DNA of 53,227 bases from Candidatus Saccharimonadota bacterium (GCA_017460625.1 JAFUAT010000001.1:1-53227); one strand, 5' to 3'. Positions 1-8,042 are shown, counted from the stretch's first letter. Notes: a model not told the origin generated them from the letters alone. Program-made: numbers and translations.

Positions 1-309
1 AATGTTACTACTGAAGCCTCTCAGAGTGTCTGCCCTGCTGGCTGGAGATTACCAACTAACGCAGAGCAGGGTACTATTGGTTCATCAAGTGGTTCTACTA
101 CCTACGTTTCTGCTTTCTCCCCCGTCTATAGTGGGTACTACCGCAATGGCTCGCCGAACGATGTCGGCTCGTTCGGGTACTGGTGGTCTTCTACCGCAGG
201 CAATAGTACGGATCGTTACCTCATGTACTACTACTCCGGTAGCTTATATTCCGGCAACAACTACAGTCGGTACTTCGGGTACTCGGTACGGTGTATCCGT
301 GCTAGCTAG
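1..309 (+). CDS. FISUMP-type surface protein, C-terminal end (partial)
   Basis: The window opens inside this gene; reading frame 1 is open from base 1 to the TAG at 307-309, giving 102 residues. The visible part reads like the C-terminus of a FISUMP domain (Fibrobacter succinogenes major paralogous domain): a CPAGWRLPT motif near residue 11, GYWWSSTA near residue 60, many Tyr/Ser/Gly residues, and the closing FGYSVRCIR motif. Two cysteines (in CPAG and VRCIR) could form a disulphide. These domains are common at the C-terminus of large secreted proteins in Saccharibacteria; the N-terminus and signal peptide lie outside the window. The right end of the window begins what may be a paralogue. A longer reading in another frame (bases 2-400) exists but lacks these motifs. 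Role: probably cell-surface exposed, ligand unknown. Confidence 0.8.
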   Translation, partial: NVTTEASQSVCPAGWRLPTNAEQGTIGSSSGSTTYVSAFSPVYSGYYRNGSPNDVGSFGYWWSSTAGNSTDRYLMYYYSGSLYSGNNYSRYFGYSVRCIRAS

Positions 310-330
310 TAGGCATTTCTTGCTTGCTCT

Positions 331-346
331 GAGAGCTCCGGCTCTC
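331..346 (+). terminator. weak hairpin after the FISUMP gene
   Basis: A 6-bp stem (GAGAGC / GCTCTC, loop TCCG) lies 21 bases after the stop of the surface-protein gene. It is not followed by a T-run, so it is at best a weak terminator. The rest of 310-473 shows nothing recognisable. Confidence 0.3.
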
Positions 347-473
347 TCCGTTCCTCCACCCGAGCAAATTATTCTATTTAAAAGTAACTTAGCGCGTTAG
401 AAACTTTGCTTTGCTACTCTAAACTAAGCCCAGGCGTTTTAGGTCACTTATTTTCCAAATAATCCCAAAATCA

Positions 474-482
474 TGTTATAAT
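474..482 (+). promoter_or_regulatory. extended -10 promoter of rpoD
   Basis: TGTTATAAT: TG, one base, then a perfect TATAAT at 477-482. Seven bases separate it from the rpoD ATG, so transcription should start at or next to the start codon (leaderless mRNA). No Shine-Dalgarno sequence fits between. Confidence 0.75.
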
Positions 483-489
483 AATACCA

Positions 490-1461
490 ATGGATCAAAA
501 AGAAAATATTTTGAACGCAAAAGATTTAAACCTTGATTTTGACGAGCCAAATCTAGACGATATCGAAAATGAGGAAGAGCTTTCCGACGAAGACCTTGCC
601 ATCACACCAGAGAATGTCGATGCTTTCGCAGACGATTCTGTCCGTCTCTATCTTCGTGAAATCGGCAAAATCCCCCTTCTCTCCGCAGAAGAAGAAGCCG
701 ATCTCGCTCAGCGTATCGTCAAAGGCGACAAAAAAGCCAAAGACAAAATGGTCGAGTCAAACATGCGTCTGGTCGTTTCCATCGCCAAGCGTTATGGTGG
801 CCGCGGCCTAGATTTCCTAGATTTAATTCAAGAGGGCAACACCGGCCTTCTCCGCGCCGTAGAGAAGTTCGACCCAGAAAAAGGTTTCAAATTCTCCACT
901 TACGCCACCTGGTGGGTTCGCCAGGCGATTACCCGTGCCATTGCAGACCAGGCCCGTACCATTCGCATTCCAGTCCACATGGTAGAGACGATTAATAAAG
1001 TCTTAAGGACCACCAGAAAGCTCACTTCCGAGCTAAACCGCGAGCCAACCACCGAAGAAATCGCTGCCGAGCTCCATATGGAGCCAGAAAAGGTCGATTA
1101 TGTTATGCGCATTAAGCAAGACATCGCCTCTCTAGACGCTTCCGTTGGTCGTGATGGCGACGACGAAGATTCCGTTCTTGGCGACTTCGTAGAAGATGAA
1201 GAGCGCATTTCTCCAGAGGACTCCGCCGCGAACCAAATCCTAAAAGAGCAACTTTCCGAAATCATCGCTACTCTTACTGATAGGGAACAAAAGATTATCC
1301 GCCTGCGCTTCGGCATCGGTGGCGGTCGCCCACACACATTAGAAGAAGTCGGTGCTGAGTTTGATGTTACCCGCGAGCGTATCCGCCAAATCGAAGCCAA
1401 AGCCCTTTCCAAGCTTCGCAAGAACAAAGACACCAAAAAGTTACACGAATATCTAAGATAA
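490..1461 (+). CDS. rpoD: RNA polymerase primary sigma factor (RpoD/SigA), short form
   Basis: Sigma-70 factor that directs RNA polymerase to -10/-35 promoters; 323 residues, much shorter than the about 610 of E. coli RpoD and near the minimal SigA type. An acidic N-terminus (residues 1-45) replaces region 1.1. Region 1.2 ([16 protein letters not shown]) starts near 49. Region 2 runs from about 90 to 165, with [17 protein letters not shown] and the DNA-melting and -10-reading segment [16 protein letters not shown]. Region 3 follows, and region 4 near 258-315 has [14 protein letters not shown] and the helix-turn-helix ending [13 protein letters not shown]. Region 2 is intact, which fits the many TATAAT boxes in the window. 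Start chosen from the leaderless promoter just upstream. The VirB2-like gene follows after 11 bases and is probably co-transcribed. Confidence 0.97.
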   Translation: MDQKENILNAKDLNLDFDEPNLDDIENEEELSDEDLAITPENVDAFADDSVRLYLREIGKIPLLSAEEEADLAQRIVKGDKKAKDKMVESNMRLVVSIAKRYGGRGLDFLDLIQEGNTGLLRAVEKFDPEKGFKFSTYATWWVRQAITRAIADQARTIRIPVHMVETINKVLRTTRKLTSELNREPTTEEIAAELHMEPEKVDYVMRIKQDIASLDASVGRDGDDEDSVLGDFVEDEERISPEDSAANQILKEQLSEIIATLTDREQKIIRLRFGIGGGRPHTLEEVGAEFDVTRERIRQIEAKALSKLRKNKDTKKLHEYLR

Positions 1462-1472
1462 AGGAGCCACTC

Positions 1473-1904
1473 ATGAAAAAACTATTTCAGAAATTCGCCA
1501 CAGCTTTTGCAGTATTTTTGGCGAGTATCAGCATCCTTCCAGCCACTCTTACCACGACTTCAGCCTACGCAGCCGATACACCCCCAGCAGTCATCTTAAC
1601 TGGTTGCGCCGGCAAAGAAAACGGCAGTGGCGAAGGCATTATTTGTATCATTGTTTTCGTTATTAATATCCTAAATGTAGTAGTCGGAATCCTTGGTATT
1701 CTCGGTATCGTAATAGTCGGTATCCAATATCTCACCGCCGGCGGCGACGAAGGTCAAGTCAGAAAAGCCAAACGTCGTCTCTTCGAAATCATCATCGGAA
1801 TAGTAGTCTATGTAGTTATTGCCGCACTCTTGAATTGGCTCCTTCCAAACTTTGCCTTGCCAGACCAAAACACTTCCATGTTTACTACTTCCATCGGAGC
1901 CTAA
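1473..1904 (+). CDS. VirB2/TrbC-like pilin or small membrane protein
   Basis: A 143-residue membrane protein with a signal peptide (KK then a hydrophobic stretch, residues 1-33, ending SAYAADTPP). Two long hydrophobic helices follow at about 54-82 and 103-124, joined by a short loop with AGGDEGQVRKAKRRL. That layout, two helices around a glycine- and charge-rich turn after a cleaved leader, is typical of VirB2/TrbC-type pilins, and such proteins are widespread in CPR genomes. No VirB4, VirB6 or coupling protein is in this window, so participation in a secretion apparatus is only inferred. A Shine-Dalgarno AAGGAG lies about 6 bases before the ATG. It sits between rpoD and the lipid kinase; the next gene's ATG follows its stop codon directly. 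Confidence 0.65.
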   Translation: MKKLFQKFATAFAVFLASISILPATLTTTSAYAADTPPAVILTGCAGKENGSGEGIICIIVFVINILNVVVGILGILGIVIVGIQYLTAGGDEGQVRKAKRRLFEIIIGIVVYVVIAALLNWLLPNFALPDQNTSMFTTSIGA

Positions 1905-2828
1905 ATGTCCCGCTTGATTCTTGTTTACAATCCAAATTCATCTAAATATTGTCATGTCAAAAAAGACATTTTAGACAAAAAAGAAGAACTATTTAAAAAT
2001 ACGAAACTTGCAGAGTTTACCATCAAAAAAATCGGTTTTGAAAACAACGTCAAAAATCTAAAATCAGAGTTAAAAGACGGCGACACTTGTCTAGCGCTCG
2101 GTGGTGACGCCACCGCCGCTATCACCGCAAACGCGATTCTAGAATCATCAAAAGACGTCCGCCTAGCCGTCCTGCCATACGGCAACTTCAACGACCTTGC
2201 TCGCACGCTAGGCACGATGAAGCTACAGGATATTTTGTGGACAGAAACTATTTCTGCCCACAGCAGTAAACTCTACCCTCTTGAAATCTACATCGATGGC
2301 AAATTCTGGCGCTACGCCACTTGTTACGTCACTATCGGCATGACCGCCGTCGCCGTTGAACTTTTTGATGACCCAAAATTCAGAAAACATATGCAAAAAG
2401 GTCACAAAAGCTCCGTCACCTCTTATTTTGCACTTGCCAAATGGTATTTCAAAAACCGCCACAAAAAGATTTTTCTCCCAGAATTCACTATCAACGGCCG
2501 TCCAGCAAAAAAGGGCGCTTCAGACTACGCTGCCGTAAATGGTAGTTCCATGTGTCGCGTCATGAAAGGCGGCCAGGACTATGAAAAACCAAAAATTTTC
2601 CGCAGCAAAAGCTTAAAAACCGTCAGCTTTCCGCAGCTTTTTGTTTTGATGGCGCGCTCCATTTTATTCCGCACCCCAGGGAACGAGACCAAAGGCGATG
2701 TTTTAAAATTTAAAGAAAAAGCTACCGTAGAACTTCAAGCCGAGGGTGAATATCAAGTGTTTAAGGATATAAGCACCATAGAAATAAAGAAAGGGAACAA
2801 ATGCCTGAAAGTGATTCAAAAGAACTAA
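1905..2828 (+). CDS. diacylglycerol/lipid kinase family protein (YegS/DagK-like)
   Basis: 307 residues of the DAGK catalytic family, which phosphorylates lipid hydroxyls with ATP. The sequence shows the N-terminal NPNSS strand-loop (usual NPxSG), the nucleotide-binding GGDATA near residue 66 (usual GGDGT), and PYGNFNDLAR near 92 (usual P.GT.ND.A). The second glycine-to-alanine change in GGDG[T] is unusual but the overall order of motifs is right. Substrate unknown; a membrane lipid or undecaprenol-type substrate is plausible in an organism that likely takes lipids from its host. The ATG follows the previous stop directly, and the 3' end overlaps the next gene by 28 bases, so these genes are translationally coupled. 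Confidence 0.75.
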   Translation: MSRLILVYNPNSSKYCHVKKDILDKKEELFKNTKLAEFTIKKIGFENNVKNLKSELKDGDTCLALGGDATAAITANAILESSKDVRLAVLPYGNFNDLARTLGTMKLQDILWTETISAHSSKLYPLEIYIDGKFWRYATCYVTIGMTAVAVELFDDPKFRKHMQKGHKSSVTSYFALAKWYFKNRHKKIFLPEFTINGRPAKKGASDYAAVNGSSMCRVMKGGQDYEKPKIFRSKSLKTVSFPQLFVLMARSILFRTPGNETKGDVLKFKEKATVELQAEGEYQVFKDISTIEIKKGNKCLKVIQKN

Positions 2829-3607
2829 AACAAGTAATCTCCTACATGTCCGCTCATTGGCCTAGTGACGTCAAAAAAGAGTGGCAAGTAAACACATCCG
2901 ACTACTTTCAAATATTGCCAAAAGTCCTAGCAGATTTTACCAAAGGTGCTACTAGGACTCACCAGTTTTTCCGTATTGCCGGGCTCTCTGGCTCGGGCAA
3001 AACTTCTCAAATTCTCCCAGCAGTAGAGGAATTTTGTAAAAAATCAAACCTTTCGCCAATCCTAGTTGCTGCCCGACGTTTTGTGGAATATCATCCACAC
3101 TATAAAGAAATTAAAAACCATTACGGCGAAGAGAACCTCCGTCAAAAAACCGACGAATTCTCCACCATCATGCTTTTTTTAACCATGAATGCACTAACGA
3201 AACAAGGTTATGACATTGTTTTAGATGTTACTTTACTAGATCCAAGCGTAGAGCAAATTTTAATCAAAATGTTAAAAGCAGGAGATTATAATAGTCTCCT
3301 TCTCATGATTGCGACTTCACCCGAAGTTACCGAACATTTCTTGGGCGGTCGCGGTTGGCGTCATTCCAAAGAGACAGAACAAGAATTTATCCGTGCTACT
3401 AATAAATCCCTAGAATTCTACGCAGATGCAGTTCCAGATCTTCGCATCATTCTTTGGAGTGTTTATGACAAGCTTCCAATCTATGATGGCAAAATCAAGG
3501 ATTCCTTATCAATCTTCCAGGAATATTCTAAAAAAACTTCTCTCCCAGCAAATGACGACGAAGAGCGTCGGCAAGCAAAAATAAACTACCTAGCAAATAT
3601 CAAATAG
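2801..3607 (+). CDS. zeta-toxin-like P-loop kinase
   Basis: 268 residues. A Walker A motif GLSGSGKT sits near residue 62. About 30 residues later come FVEYHPHYKEIKNHYG and a conserved-looking T-D-E segment. This spacing matches zeta toxins / PezT, where FR..HP.Y.EI...YG follows the catalytic loop. Zeta enzymes phosphorylate UDP-N-acetylglucosamine and block wall synthesis. The usual catalytic Asp of that loop is not obvious here (AARRF in its place), so activity is uncertain. A GRGWRHSKETEQEF segment near 185 could be the Arg-rich nucleotide-binding helix. No epsilon/PezA antitoxin is adjacent; instead the gene overlaps a lipid kinase by 28 bases. A housekeeping nucleotide-sugar kinase is an alternative. 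RBS AAAGGGAA precedes the ATG. Confidence 0.6.
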   Translation: MPESDSKELKQVISYMSAHWPSDVKKEWQVNTSDYFQILPKVLADFTKGATRTHQFFRIAGLSGSGKTSQILPAVEEFCKKSNLSPILVAARRFVEYHPHYKEIKNHYGEENLRQKTDEFSTIMLFLTMNALTKQGYDIVLDVTLLDPSVEQILIKMLKAGDYNSLLLMIATSPEVTEHFLGGRGWRHSKETEQEFIRATNKSLEFYADAVPDLRIILWSVYDKLPIYDGKIKDSLSIFQEYSKKTSLPANDDEERRQAKINYLANIK

Positions 3608-3610
3608 CGA

Positions 3611-4177
3611 CTAAAACTCAATTTTCTTTAAAATTTCATCTAATCTATCAGTAGACTCTTCAATAGTGCCATTATTTAAGATATAATAGTCAGCCGCCAC
3701 AATCGGCCCGCCTTTTTCGAGGTTTTCAATCTCGCTTCGGTCTCTCTCTCGAATTGCCGCCGCATCAAACGCTCTGCCTGGTCGCACTGCCACACGGTCA
3801 TAGCGGATTTGTTTGTCGACCACTACAGCTATAAATGTCAAAGCCTTAGGAAATTCGTGTTTCAGTGTACAATATTCTGTCCACGAGTAAACACCGTCAA
3901 GCACGATTCTCTTTTGTCCAGCAGAAATCAGATCACGTGTCTCCGCAATCACTTGGCGTACCACCCAGTCTTTGCCTTCCGTTTCTCGTATTTCTTCGCG
4001 AAACTTTTTCTCGCTTTCACCGTCTTCGGTACGAGGAATTCCACGTTTCTCCATTTCTTTATAAATCATCCCACCAAAATAAACTTTCGGGTACCCCTTG
4101 TCCGTCAGATAATCCACGATTACCGACTTACCACTTCCACTCATTCCCACTATTGCTAGAATTTTCACGTTATCCAT
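3611..4177 (-). CDS. UPF0200/dephospho-CoA-kinase-like nucleotide kinase
   Basis: 188 residues. P-loop GMSGSGKS near residue 12, followed by VYFGGMIYKEMEKRGI and, near 150, RDRSEIENLEKGGPIVAADYY. This arrangement is like the archaeal UPF0200 family and related dephospho-CoA/adenylate kinases, where an ERD.RE segment precedes an A[DE]Y.I.N motif. The substrate cannot be read from sequence. Start at 4177 (MDNVKI) is chosen because an extended -10 (TGGTATACT on the minus strand) ends 6 bases before it; an ATG 21 bases further upstream would lie inside the promoter. It is transcribed divergently from the phosphotransferase gene and converges on the zeta-like gene, leaving 3 bases between stops. 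Confidence 0.6.
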   Translation of the reverse strand: MDNVKILAIVGMSGSGKSVIVDYLTDKGYPKVYFGGMIYKEMEKRGIPRTEDGESEKKFREEIRETEGKDWVVRQVIAETRDLISAGQKRIVLDGVYSWTEYCTLKHEFPKALTFIAVVVDKQIRYDRVAVRPGRAFDAAAIRERDRSEIENLEKGGPIVAADYYILNNGTIEESTDRLDEILKKIEF

Positions 4178-4183
4178 AGATAT

Positions 4184-4211
4184 AGTATACCACATCAAGT
4201 TGTGATATAAT
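4184..4211. promoter_or_regulatory. divergent leaderless promoter pair
   Basis: Between the two ATGs only 40 bases remain. On the minus strand TATACT occupies 4189-4184, preceded by TGG. On the plus strand TGATATAAT ends at 4211. Each box ends exactly 6 bases before its start codon, so both mRNAs should be leaderless. Confidence 0.7.
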
Positions 4212-4217
4212 CATTGT

Positions 4218-5030
4218 ATGCGTAATTATTTTACGACAAAAGACCCGCTGGACACAATTATCAAAGAGACTATGTCAGACAAAAAAGTCCTAGAAACCAA
4301 GCATATTCTAACGGGTTGGACCAACATTGTAATCGAAGTAACTACAGATAAAGGCTCTTATTTCTTCCGTTTTCCACGGAACCCATTTTGGTCAAAAATG
4401 ATTATAAAAGACGCCGCAGTTTGTAATTTTGTAGAAGGGAAGACCAGTTTCTATACTCCACAGATGACTCTCTGTTACGATAAAAAGAAACGACCATTTT
4501 CTGTCCACAAAAAAATCGAAGGTTACACTCTCGGAGACCGGATTTACCACCTAAGCCACACTGCATTAACTGGTGTCGCTTATGATACCGCAAAGTTCAT
4601 CAAAGAATTATCCGGTATAGATTTAAGCAAAGCCCCAGACGAGGTCAAATATCCCCTTTCAGACTTTCTTTATGAATTAGATCACGAACATTACAAAAAA
4701 CACATAGATAGAGACCATAATTACATCAAAAGCACCGAAGAAGACAAACTTGTTCATGGCGATTTAAATCTAGGAAACATTCTCCTAGACGAAAACGACA
4801 AAGTCATCGGCGTCATTGATTTTTGTTTTGCTGGAACTGGGAACCCACAAATGGACACCGCGCGTATGCTTTCACGTCCCGTCCCAGAAGAATTCGAAAA
4901 AAAGTTTCTTTCTCAATTTGTTGATACTTCAGAAGTCGCTCGCATGAAAACCGCCTGGAAGCACATTGATGCCGGCTACGCCGAGCATATCCGTACTAAT
5001 TTCCCAGAAATCAACCTAAATCAGCTCTAA
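4218..5030 (+). CDS. aminoglycoside-phosphotransferase-family kinase (APH/ChoK fold)
   Basis: 270 residues with the APH-type kinase signature HGDLNLGNIL at residues 180-189 (catalytic Asp in the HGD motif) and the metal-binding IDFCFAGTGNP about 20 residues later. The N-lobe has TGWTNIVIEVTTDKGSYFFRFPR, the glycine-containing loop and ATP-Lys/Arg strand typical of the fold. The family covers antibiotic kinases, choline/homoserine kinases and fructosamine kinases; the substrate here is unknown, and an antibiotic-resistance role should not be assumed. Leaderless start, TATAAT 6 bases upstream. No co-transcribed partner is evident; polA follows with its own promoter. Confidence 0.7.
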   Translation: MRNYFTTKDPLDTIIKETMSDKKVLETKHILTGWTNIVIEVTTDKGSYFFRFPRNPFWSKMIIKDAAVCNFVEGKTSFYTPQMTLCYDKKKRPFSVHKKIEGYTLGDRIYHLSHTALTGVAYDTAKFIKELSGIDLSKAPDEVKYPLSDFLYELDHEHYKKHIDRDHNYIKSTEEDKLVHGDLNLGNILLDENDKVIGVIDFCFAGTGNPQMDTARMLSRPVPEEFEKKFLSQFVDTSEVARMKTAWKHIDAGYAEHIRTNFPEINLNQL

Positions 5031-5085
5031 AACGGCAAGTTGTCATAAACCAGCCTAGAACACTGTCCGCCATCTAGTGTATCTG

Positions 5086-5094
5086 TGTTATACT
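5086..5094 (+). promoter_or_regulatory. extended -10 promoter of polA
   Basis: TGTTATACT, 6 bases before the ATG at 5101. This decides the polA start: an in-frame ATG at 5077 lies upstream of the promoter. Confidence 0.7.
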
Positions 5095-5100
5095 ATAACT

Positions 5101-7476
5101 ATGAATCGTCTAGTTTTAATCGATGGTAAATCTGTTTTCTATCGTGGTTATTATGCTATGGGTGCTCTGAGTTTAAGAGATGGCACTCCTACTGGTGGTG
5201 TCTATGGCTTTGCCGCCATCGCGATGGAAATTGTCAAAAAACTAAACCCTACTAAAGTCGTTGTTGCCTGGGATTCTAAGACCTCTACCGCCAAAAGGAA
5301 GGCTCTCTACGACGGTTACAAAGCTGGCCGCGTGAAGCCCGGCGAAGATTTCTATACTCAAATCCCGCTCTTAGAAAGTTTAATCAAGGATCTCGGTTGG
5401 TCCTTTGTCGAACTAGACAATTACGAAGCCGACGACATCATCGGCACTCTCTCCCGCCAAGCTGACGAAGCAAAAGATTACGAAACTTACATCATTTCTA
5501 GTGATCAAGATATGCTCCAAATTGTCGATGAAAACACCCATATGTGGCGCATTCTAAAAGGTTTTTCAAATATCGAACAAATCGATGTAAGGGAAATAGA
5601 AGAAAAATACGGAATCTTAAAATCCCAGTTTTTAGATTTAAAAGCTTTAAAGGGCGATGCTTCAGATAATATTCCAGGCGTCCCAGGCATAGGCGAAAAA
5701 ACTGCAGTAAAACTCTTAAACGAATACCAGACTCTAGAGGGTATATATGACAATTTAGACAAAATCACTGGCTCCACCAAAACCAAACTCGAAAATGGCA
5801 AAGCCAGCGCCTTCATGTCAAAAGAACTCGCAAGAATCATGTTTGACGCCCCAGTGGAACTTAAAAACATTCCAGACTTCAAATTCAACAAAGAGCAAGT
5901 CATCGCCGGCCTTAAGAAACTCGAATTCAACTCATTAATTAGAAAGATAGATAATGTAGACGAAGGACCTGCGTTTTCGAGAGAGCGCGCAGCACGGCAG
6001 CACGAGCGCGAGCGCGCCGTCCCCGTGACGACGGGTAGCGGCGACGCGGCTCACGAAAGCATAAGTCGCCCATTAAACTTAATAGTCGATTGGGACATTA
6101 AAGCTTTGATGCACAGCGATAAAGCCGTCGCCACAAAAATCCTGACCGGCGCTCCTTTTTGGGATCTAGGGCAAGCCGCATTTTTATTAGATCCACTTTC
6201 TCGCGACAATAGCTCAATGGACTATCAGACTGAGCTCGCGTCCTTCGAGAGGCTTCCGAGACTATATAATATATATACTGATTTTGATTTGCCACTCATC
6301 CCAATTTTATACAAAATGGAAGAAAAGGGTATGCTTCTTCATCGCGACTATTTCAAAAAGTTAGAGCAAGAATACGAGAAAATCTTAAAAAACCTTGAGC
6401 AAAAAATTTATAAGCTATGTGACGAAGTTTTTAATATTAACTCGCCACTCCAACTTTCCGAGGTGCTTTTTGTCGATTTACATCTTCCAATTAAGGGAAT
6501 CAAAAAGACTTCGCGTGGTTACTCAACTGGTGCAAAAGAATTAGACAAGTTAAAAGACACTCATCCAGTTATTGAACAAATAATTAAATATCGCGAGGCC
6601 AGCAAGCTCTTAAACACTTACATTATTCCAATGCCAGACCTAGCGGACGAAAACGATCGTATTCATACCACCTTCACTCAAAACGTCACATCGACTGGTC
6701 GTCTTAGTTCTAAGGATCCAAATCTCCAAAACATTCCAGTCAGAACCGAAGAAGGCCGGCGCATCCGTGCCGGATTTGTTGCAGAAAAAGGCAAAGTTCT
6801 TGTGTCCGCCGATTATTCACAGTTTGAGCTTCGTCTTGCAGCCGTCCTATCTGGCGACGAACCACTTATCAAGGATTTTAATAGCGGTGTCGATATTCAC
6901 ACCAAAACCGCGTCCGAAGCCTTTAATGTTCCAATAGACCAGGTTACCAAAGATCAGCGTCGCGCCGCCAAAGCTATTAATTTTGGCATTATTTACGGTA
7001 TGAGTATAAACGGCCTTTCAGAAGCCGCCAAAATGAATTTCTATGAAGCCAAACAATTCATGGAAAACTATTACAAACTTCGTGCCCCGATTATGGACTT
7101 TATGAAAAAGACCCTAGAAAAAGCTCGTACCGAAGGTTACGTGGAAACCTATTTTGGCCGTCGCCGTCCTACTCCAGACGTAAAGTCCAGCAATTTCCTT
7201 ATTCGAAGTGCTGCCGAGCGTGCCGCCCAGAATATGCCAATTCAGGGAACAGAAGCCGACCTTATGAAGCGCGCCATGATTAAAGTTAGCCAAAAATTGC
7301 CAAAAAACGCCGACATCGTTATGCAAGTTCACGATTCATTGATTGTCGAATGTGACAAAAACGATGCTGGCAAAATCGGCGAAATCTTAAAACAAGAAAT
7401 GGAATCCGTCGCCCCCGAGCTAAAAATCAAACTTGCCGTTGATGTTACAGTAGGTGACAACTGGGGCGAACTCTAA
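5101..7476 (+). CDS. polA: DNA polymerase I
   Basis: 791 residues. The N-terminal 5'-3' exonuclease (flap nuclease) domain covers about 1-285: LIDGKSVFYRGYYAM, YEADDIIG, ISSDQDMLQIV and GDASDNIPGVPGIGEKTA are all present. The middle is short, with no recognisable proofreading exonuclease acidic residues, so a Taq-like inactive 3'-5' domain is likely. The polymerase domain has motif A ADYSQFELR near 570, motif B RRAAKAINFGIIYG near 620 and motif C QVHDS near 742. A GC-rich palindromic segment at 5970-6063 encodes an Arg/Glu/Ala-rich linker (about residues 290-321) between the nuclease and the middle domain. Monocistronic; the stop is followed at once by a candidate NrdR box. Confidence 0.97.
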   Translation: MNRLVLIDGKSVFYRGYYAMGALSLRDGTPTGGVYGFAAIAMEIVKKLNPTKVVVAWDSKTSTAKRKALYDGYKAGRVKPGEDFYTQIPLLESLIKDLGWSFVELDNYEADDIIGTLSRQADEAKDYETYIISSDQDMLQIVDENTHMWRILKGFSNIEQIDVREIEEKYGILKSQFLDLKALKGDASDNIPGVPGIGEKTAVKLLNEYQTLEGIYDNLDKITGSTKTKLENGKASAFMSKELARIMFDAPVELKNIPDFKFNKEQVIAGLKKLEFNSLIRKIDNVDEGPAFSRERAARQHERERAVPVTTGSGDAAHESISRPLNLIVDWDIKALMHSDKAVATKILTGAPFWDLGQAAFLLDPLSRDNSSMDYQTELASFERLPRLYNIYTDFDLPLIPILYKMEEKGMLLHRDYFKKLEQEYEKILKNLEQKIYKLCDEVFNINSPLQLSEVLFVDLHLPIKGIKKTSRGYSTGAKELDKLKDTHPVIEQIIKYREASKLLNTYIIPMPDLADENDRIHTTFTQNVTSTGRLSSKDPNLQNIPVRTEEGRRIRAGFVAEKGKVLVSADYSQFELRLAAVLSGDEPLIKDFNSGVDIHTKTASEAFNVPIDQVTKDQRRAAKAINFGIIYGMSINGLSEAAKMNFYEAKQFMENYYKLRAPIMDFMKKTLEKARTEGYVETYFGRRRPTPDVKSSNFLIRSAAERAAQNMPIQGTEADLMKRAMIKVSQKLPKNADIVMQVHDSLIVECDKNDAGKIGEILKQEMESVAPELKIKLAVDVTVGDNWGEL
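5970..6063 (+). repeat. GC-rich palindromic insert inside polA
   Basis: About 94 bases of much higher GC than the surrounding gene. The outer arms (TGCGTTTTCGAGAG at the left; the complement of CTCACGAAAGCATA at the right) are imperfect inverted repeats. Inside are a CCCGT/ACGGG hairpin (6022-6026 / 6031-6035) and an ACGGC/GCCGT stem. The insert keeps the frame and encodes a low-complexity linker with RERAARQHERERA, at the junction between the flap nuclease and polymerase parts. Confidence 0.55.
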
Positions 7477-7532
7477 AATCCACATTTAGTGTCCAAAAAG
7501 TCCTTGACACCACCATATATAGTGCTTATAAT
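7477..7532 (+). promoter_or_regulatory. consensus promoter with two candidate NrdR boxes
   Basis: TTGACA at 7504-7509, a 17-base spacer and TATAAT at 7527-7532: a perfect consensus promoter. Bases 7510-7525 match 13 of 16 positions of the NrdR box consensus ACACwATATATwGTGT and lie exactly between -35 and -10. A weaker match (10 of 16) occupies 7477-7492, 33 bases upstream. NrdR normally binds paired boxes about three helical turns apart, so this is a plausible operator. Confidence 0.55.
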
Positions 7533-7585
7533 AAAAGTAGGTATACTTATAACATTAATTTAAAACCAAGGAAAAGAGCCATATT

Positions 7586-8023
7586 ATGAAAAAAATCATC
7601 TATAATAATCCAAACGAAGTGGAGAACTTTAGCCTTAGCCGTTTCACTAAGTCATTAAACAAATACGCCAAAATCAGCGAAAAGGATATCAAAGAGGCTT
7701 TGAGGAATTTCGACCAATACGAAAACATGCACGTTTCTTGCCTAGTAGAAATCGGCGTTAATTTAATCGAAAAATCCGCCGGCGAACGTGCCGCCAAAGA
7801 ATATTTTAATGAACATGCCGAGTATTTTGACGAAGGTAAATTTGAACGCTTGCGCCGCATCACCGGCTACCTAGTCGGTACATTAGACCGCTGGAACGAT
7901 GCCAAAAAAGCCGAAGAAGCCGCCCGCGTCAAACACTCCGTCAATTCAGCAATAGACGACGCCGAGCGCCTCACCGCCCTAGAAACTCAAGCTTTCGAGC
8001 AAAACATCGCCTACGCAAGATAA
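7586..8023 (+). CDS. small protein with NrdD C-terminal-like motif
   Basis: 145 residues. The stretch near residues 91-117, RRITGYLVGTLDRWNDAKKA then RVKH, closely resembles the C-terminal tail of anaerobic ribonucleotide reductases (RR..GYL...R..N..K..E..RVKH). The catalytic barrel, CxxC zinc site and glycyl-radical RTCGY sequence are absent, so it is not an active reductase by itself; stand-alone NrdD-tail proteins are known. The N-terminal part (SLSRFTKSLNKYAKISEKDI) is helical and not recognised. It has the best promoter in the window, a 5' leader of about 45 bases, and RBS AAGGAAAAGAG. Candidate NrdR boxes overlap the promoter, which supports a ribonucleotide-reduction link. Role, perhaps regulatory, is inference. 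Confidence 0.55.
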   Translation: MKKIIYNNPNEVENFSLSRFTKSLNKYAKISEKDIKEALRNFDQYENMHVSCLVEIGVNLIEKSAGERAAKEYFNEHAEYFDEGKFERLRRITGYLVGTLDRWNDAKKAEEAARVKHSVNSAIDDAERLTALETQAFEQNIAYAR

Positions 8024-8042
8024 TAACGAGATAACAGAAAAT

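Noticed and set aside
2-400. 132-residue frame at the left edge
   Set aside because: It is a shadow of the FISUMP gene in frame 1 (1-309), which has the recognisable WWSSTA and SVRCIR motifs and ends at 309.
4218-5030. Antibiotic-resistance aminoglycoside kinase
   Set aside because: Only the generic APH fold motifs are seen; the family is broad and nothing in the context supports resistance.
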